NCBI GenBank assembly: GCA_030598425.1
Contig: JAUVPY010000230.1
Span: 1 to 5,357 of the forward strand
DNA length: 5,357 bases
Direction of reading: 5' to 3'
DNA from: Anaerolineae bacterium
GTDB lineage: Bacteria > Chloroflexota > Anaerolineae > 4572-78 > NAK82
Both the position numbers and the translations under genes were made by a program. The notes below the pieces were generated by a model. The model made no database searches. It was not told the DNA's origin and was given only the letters and a program-made list of their open reading frames with translations. Shown here in pieces: positions 5,286 to 5,357 of this stretch (position 1 is its first letter; every line of letters starts with the position of its first letter).

Positions 5286-5357
5286 TGACCCCGAACTCAG
5301 GCTGATAGCCGATGAAGTGCTCGTACAGGGCCACCGGCCCGTCCTGCCCGTCGAGGG
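5218..5357 (-). CDS. 3' end of a probable gene of unknown function, running off the right edge
   Basis: On the minus strand a frame open from the window edge (first full codon 5355-5353) ends at TAG 5220-5218, giving 45 residues. The first 24 residues look like real protein, including GPVALYEHFIGYQPEFG, and nearly all their codons end in G or C. Third positions of the overlapping plus-strand frame coincide with these, so GC3 alone does not settle the strand. That plus-strand frame, however, has stops right before its only ATG and reads unlike protein. The last 21 residues (from 5283 leftwards) are encoded by the palindromic repeat, so the native C terminus was probably replaced or extended. 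I do not recognise the family. Confidence 0.45.
   Translation of the reverse strand, partial: LDGQDGPVALYEHFIGYQPEFGVRSTSTRVGSISSRLAEPYTCTA

Overview
The window comes from a moderately GC-rich bacterium. The best guess is a Chloroflexota (Anaerolineae-like) genome. Two features suggest this: a lipoprotein with a long Thr-Pro/Pro-rich stalk in front of a formylglycine-generating-enzyme (FGE)-type domain, and short octamer tandem repeats of the TCCANNCT type between genes. Both are common in that phylum, but neither is diagnostic, so the assignment is an inference.

Layout. Positions 29-84 hold a degenerate 8-bp tandem repeat. Positions 94-1086 (minus strand) encode a lipoprotein with an FGE/SUMF1-like domain that lacks both catalytic cysteines. 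Positions 1087-1504 form a divergent intergenic region with three perfect inverted repeats, the best being GTAATTTG-N7-CAAATTAC, and a candidate promoter directly in front of the next gene. Positions 1505-4934 (plus strand) form a compact three-gene operon. Its genes are a GT-B glycosyltransferase-like protein related to the N-terminal half of plant L-arabinokinase, a DUF89/ARMT1-like metal-dependent phosphatase of the RTxK subfamily, and a protein of unknown function with conserved-looking His/Cys/Trp motifs. The gaps are 29 nt and then a 4-nt ATGA overlap. A strong rho-independent terminator at 5038-5076 closes the operon. Positions 5134-5285 hold a cluster of palindromic, directly repeated sequence resembling REP/BIME elements. 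The right edge carries the C-terminal end of a probable minus-strand gene that runs into this repeat.

How the genes may work together. Tight spacing, the start/stop overlap and the single terminator argue that the three plus-strand proteins are made together. A sugar-nucleotide-binding-type protein beside a sugar-phosphate-type phosphatase points to a carbohydrate or nucleotide-sugar task. The third protein may be a catalytic partner, since it has HxHxxE-, WGYHGG- and CGWAH-type motifs. The pathway is not one I can name, and this operon is the most likely place for something undescribed. The divergent lipoprotein is outside the operon but could share control elements in the intergenic region.
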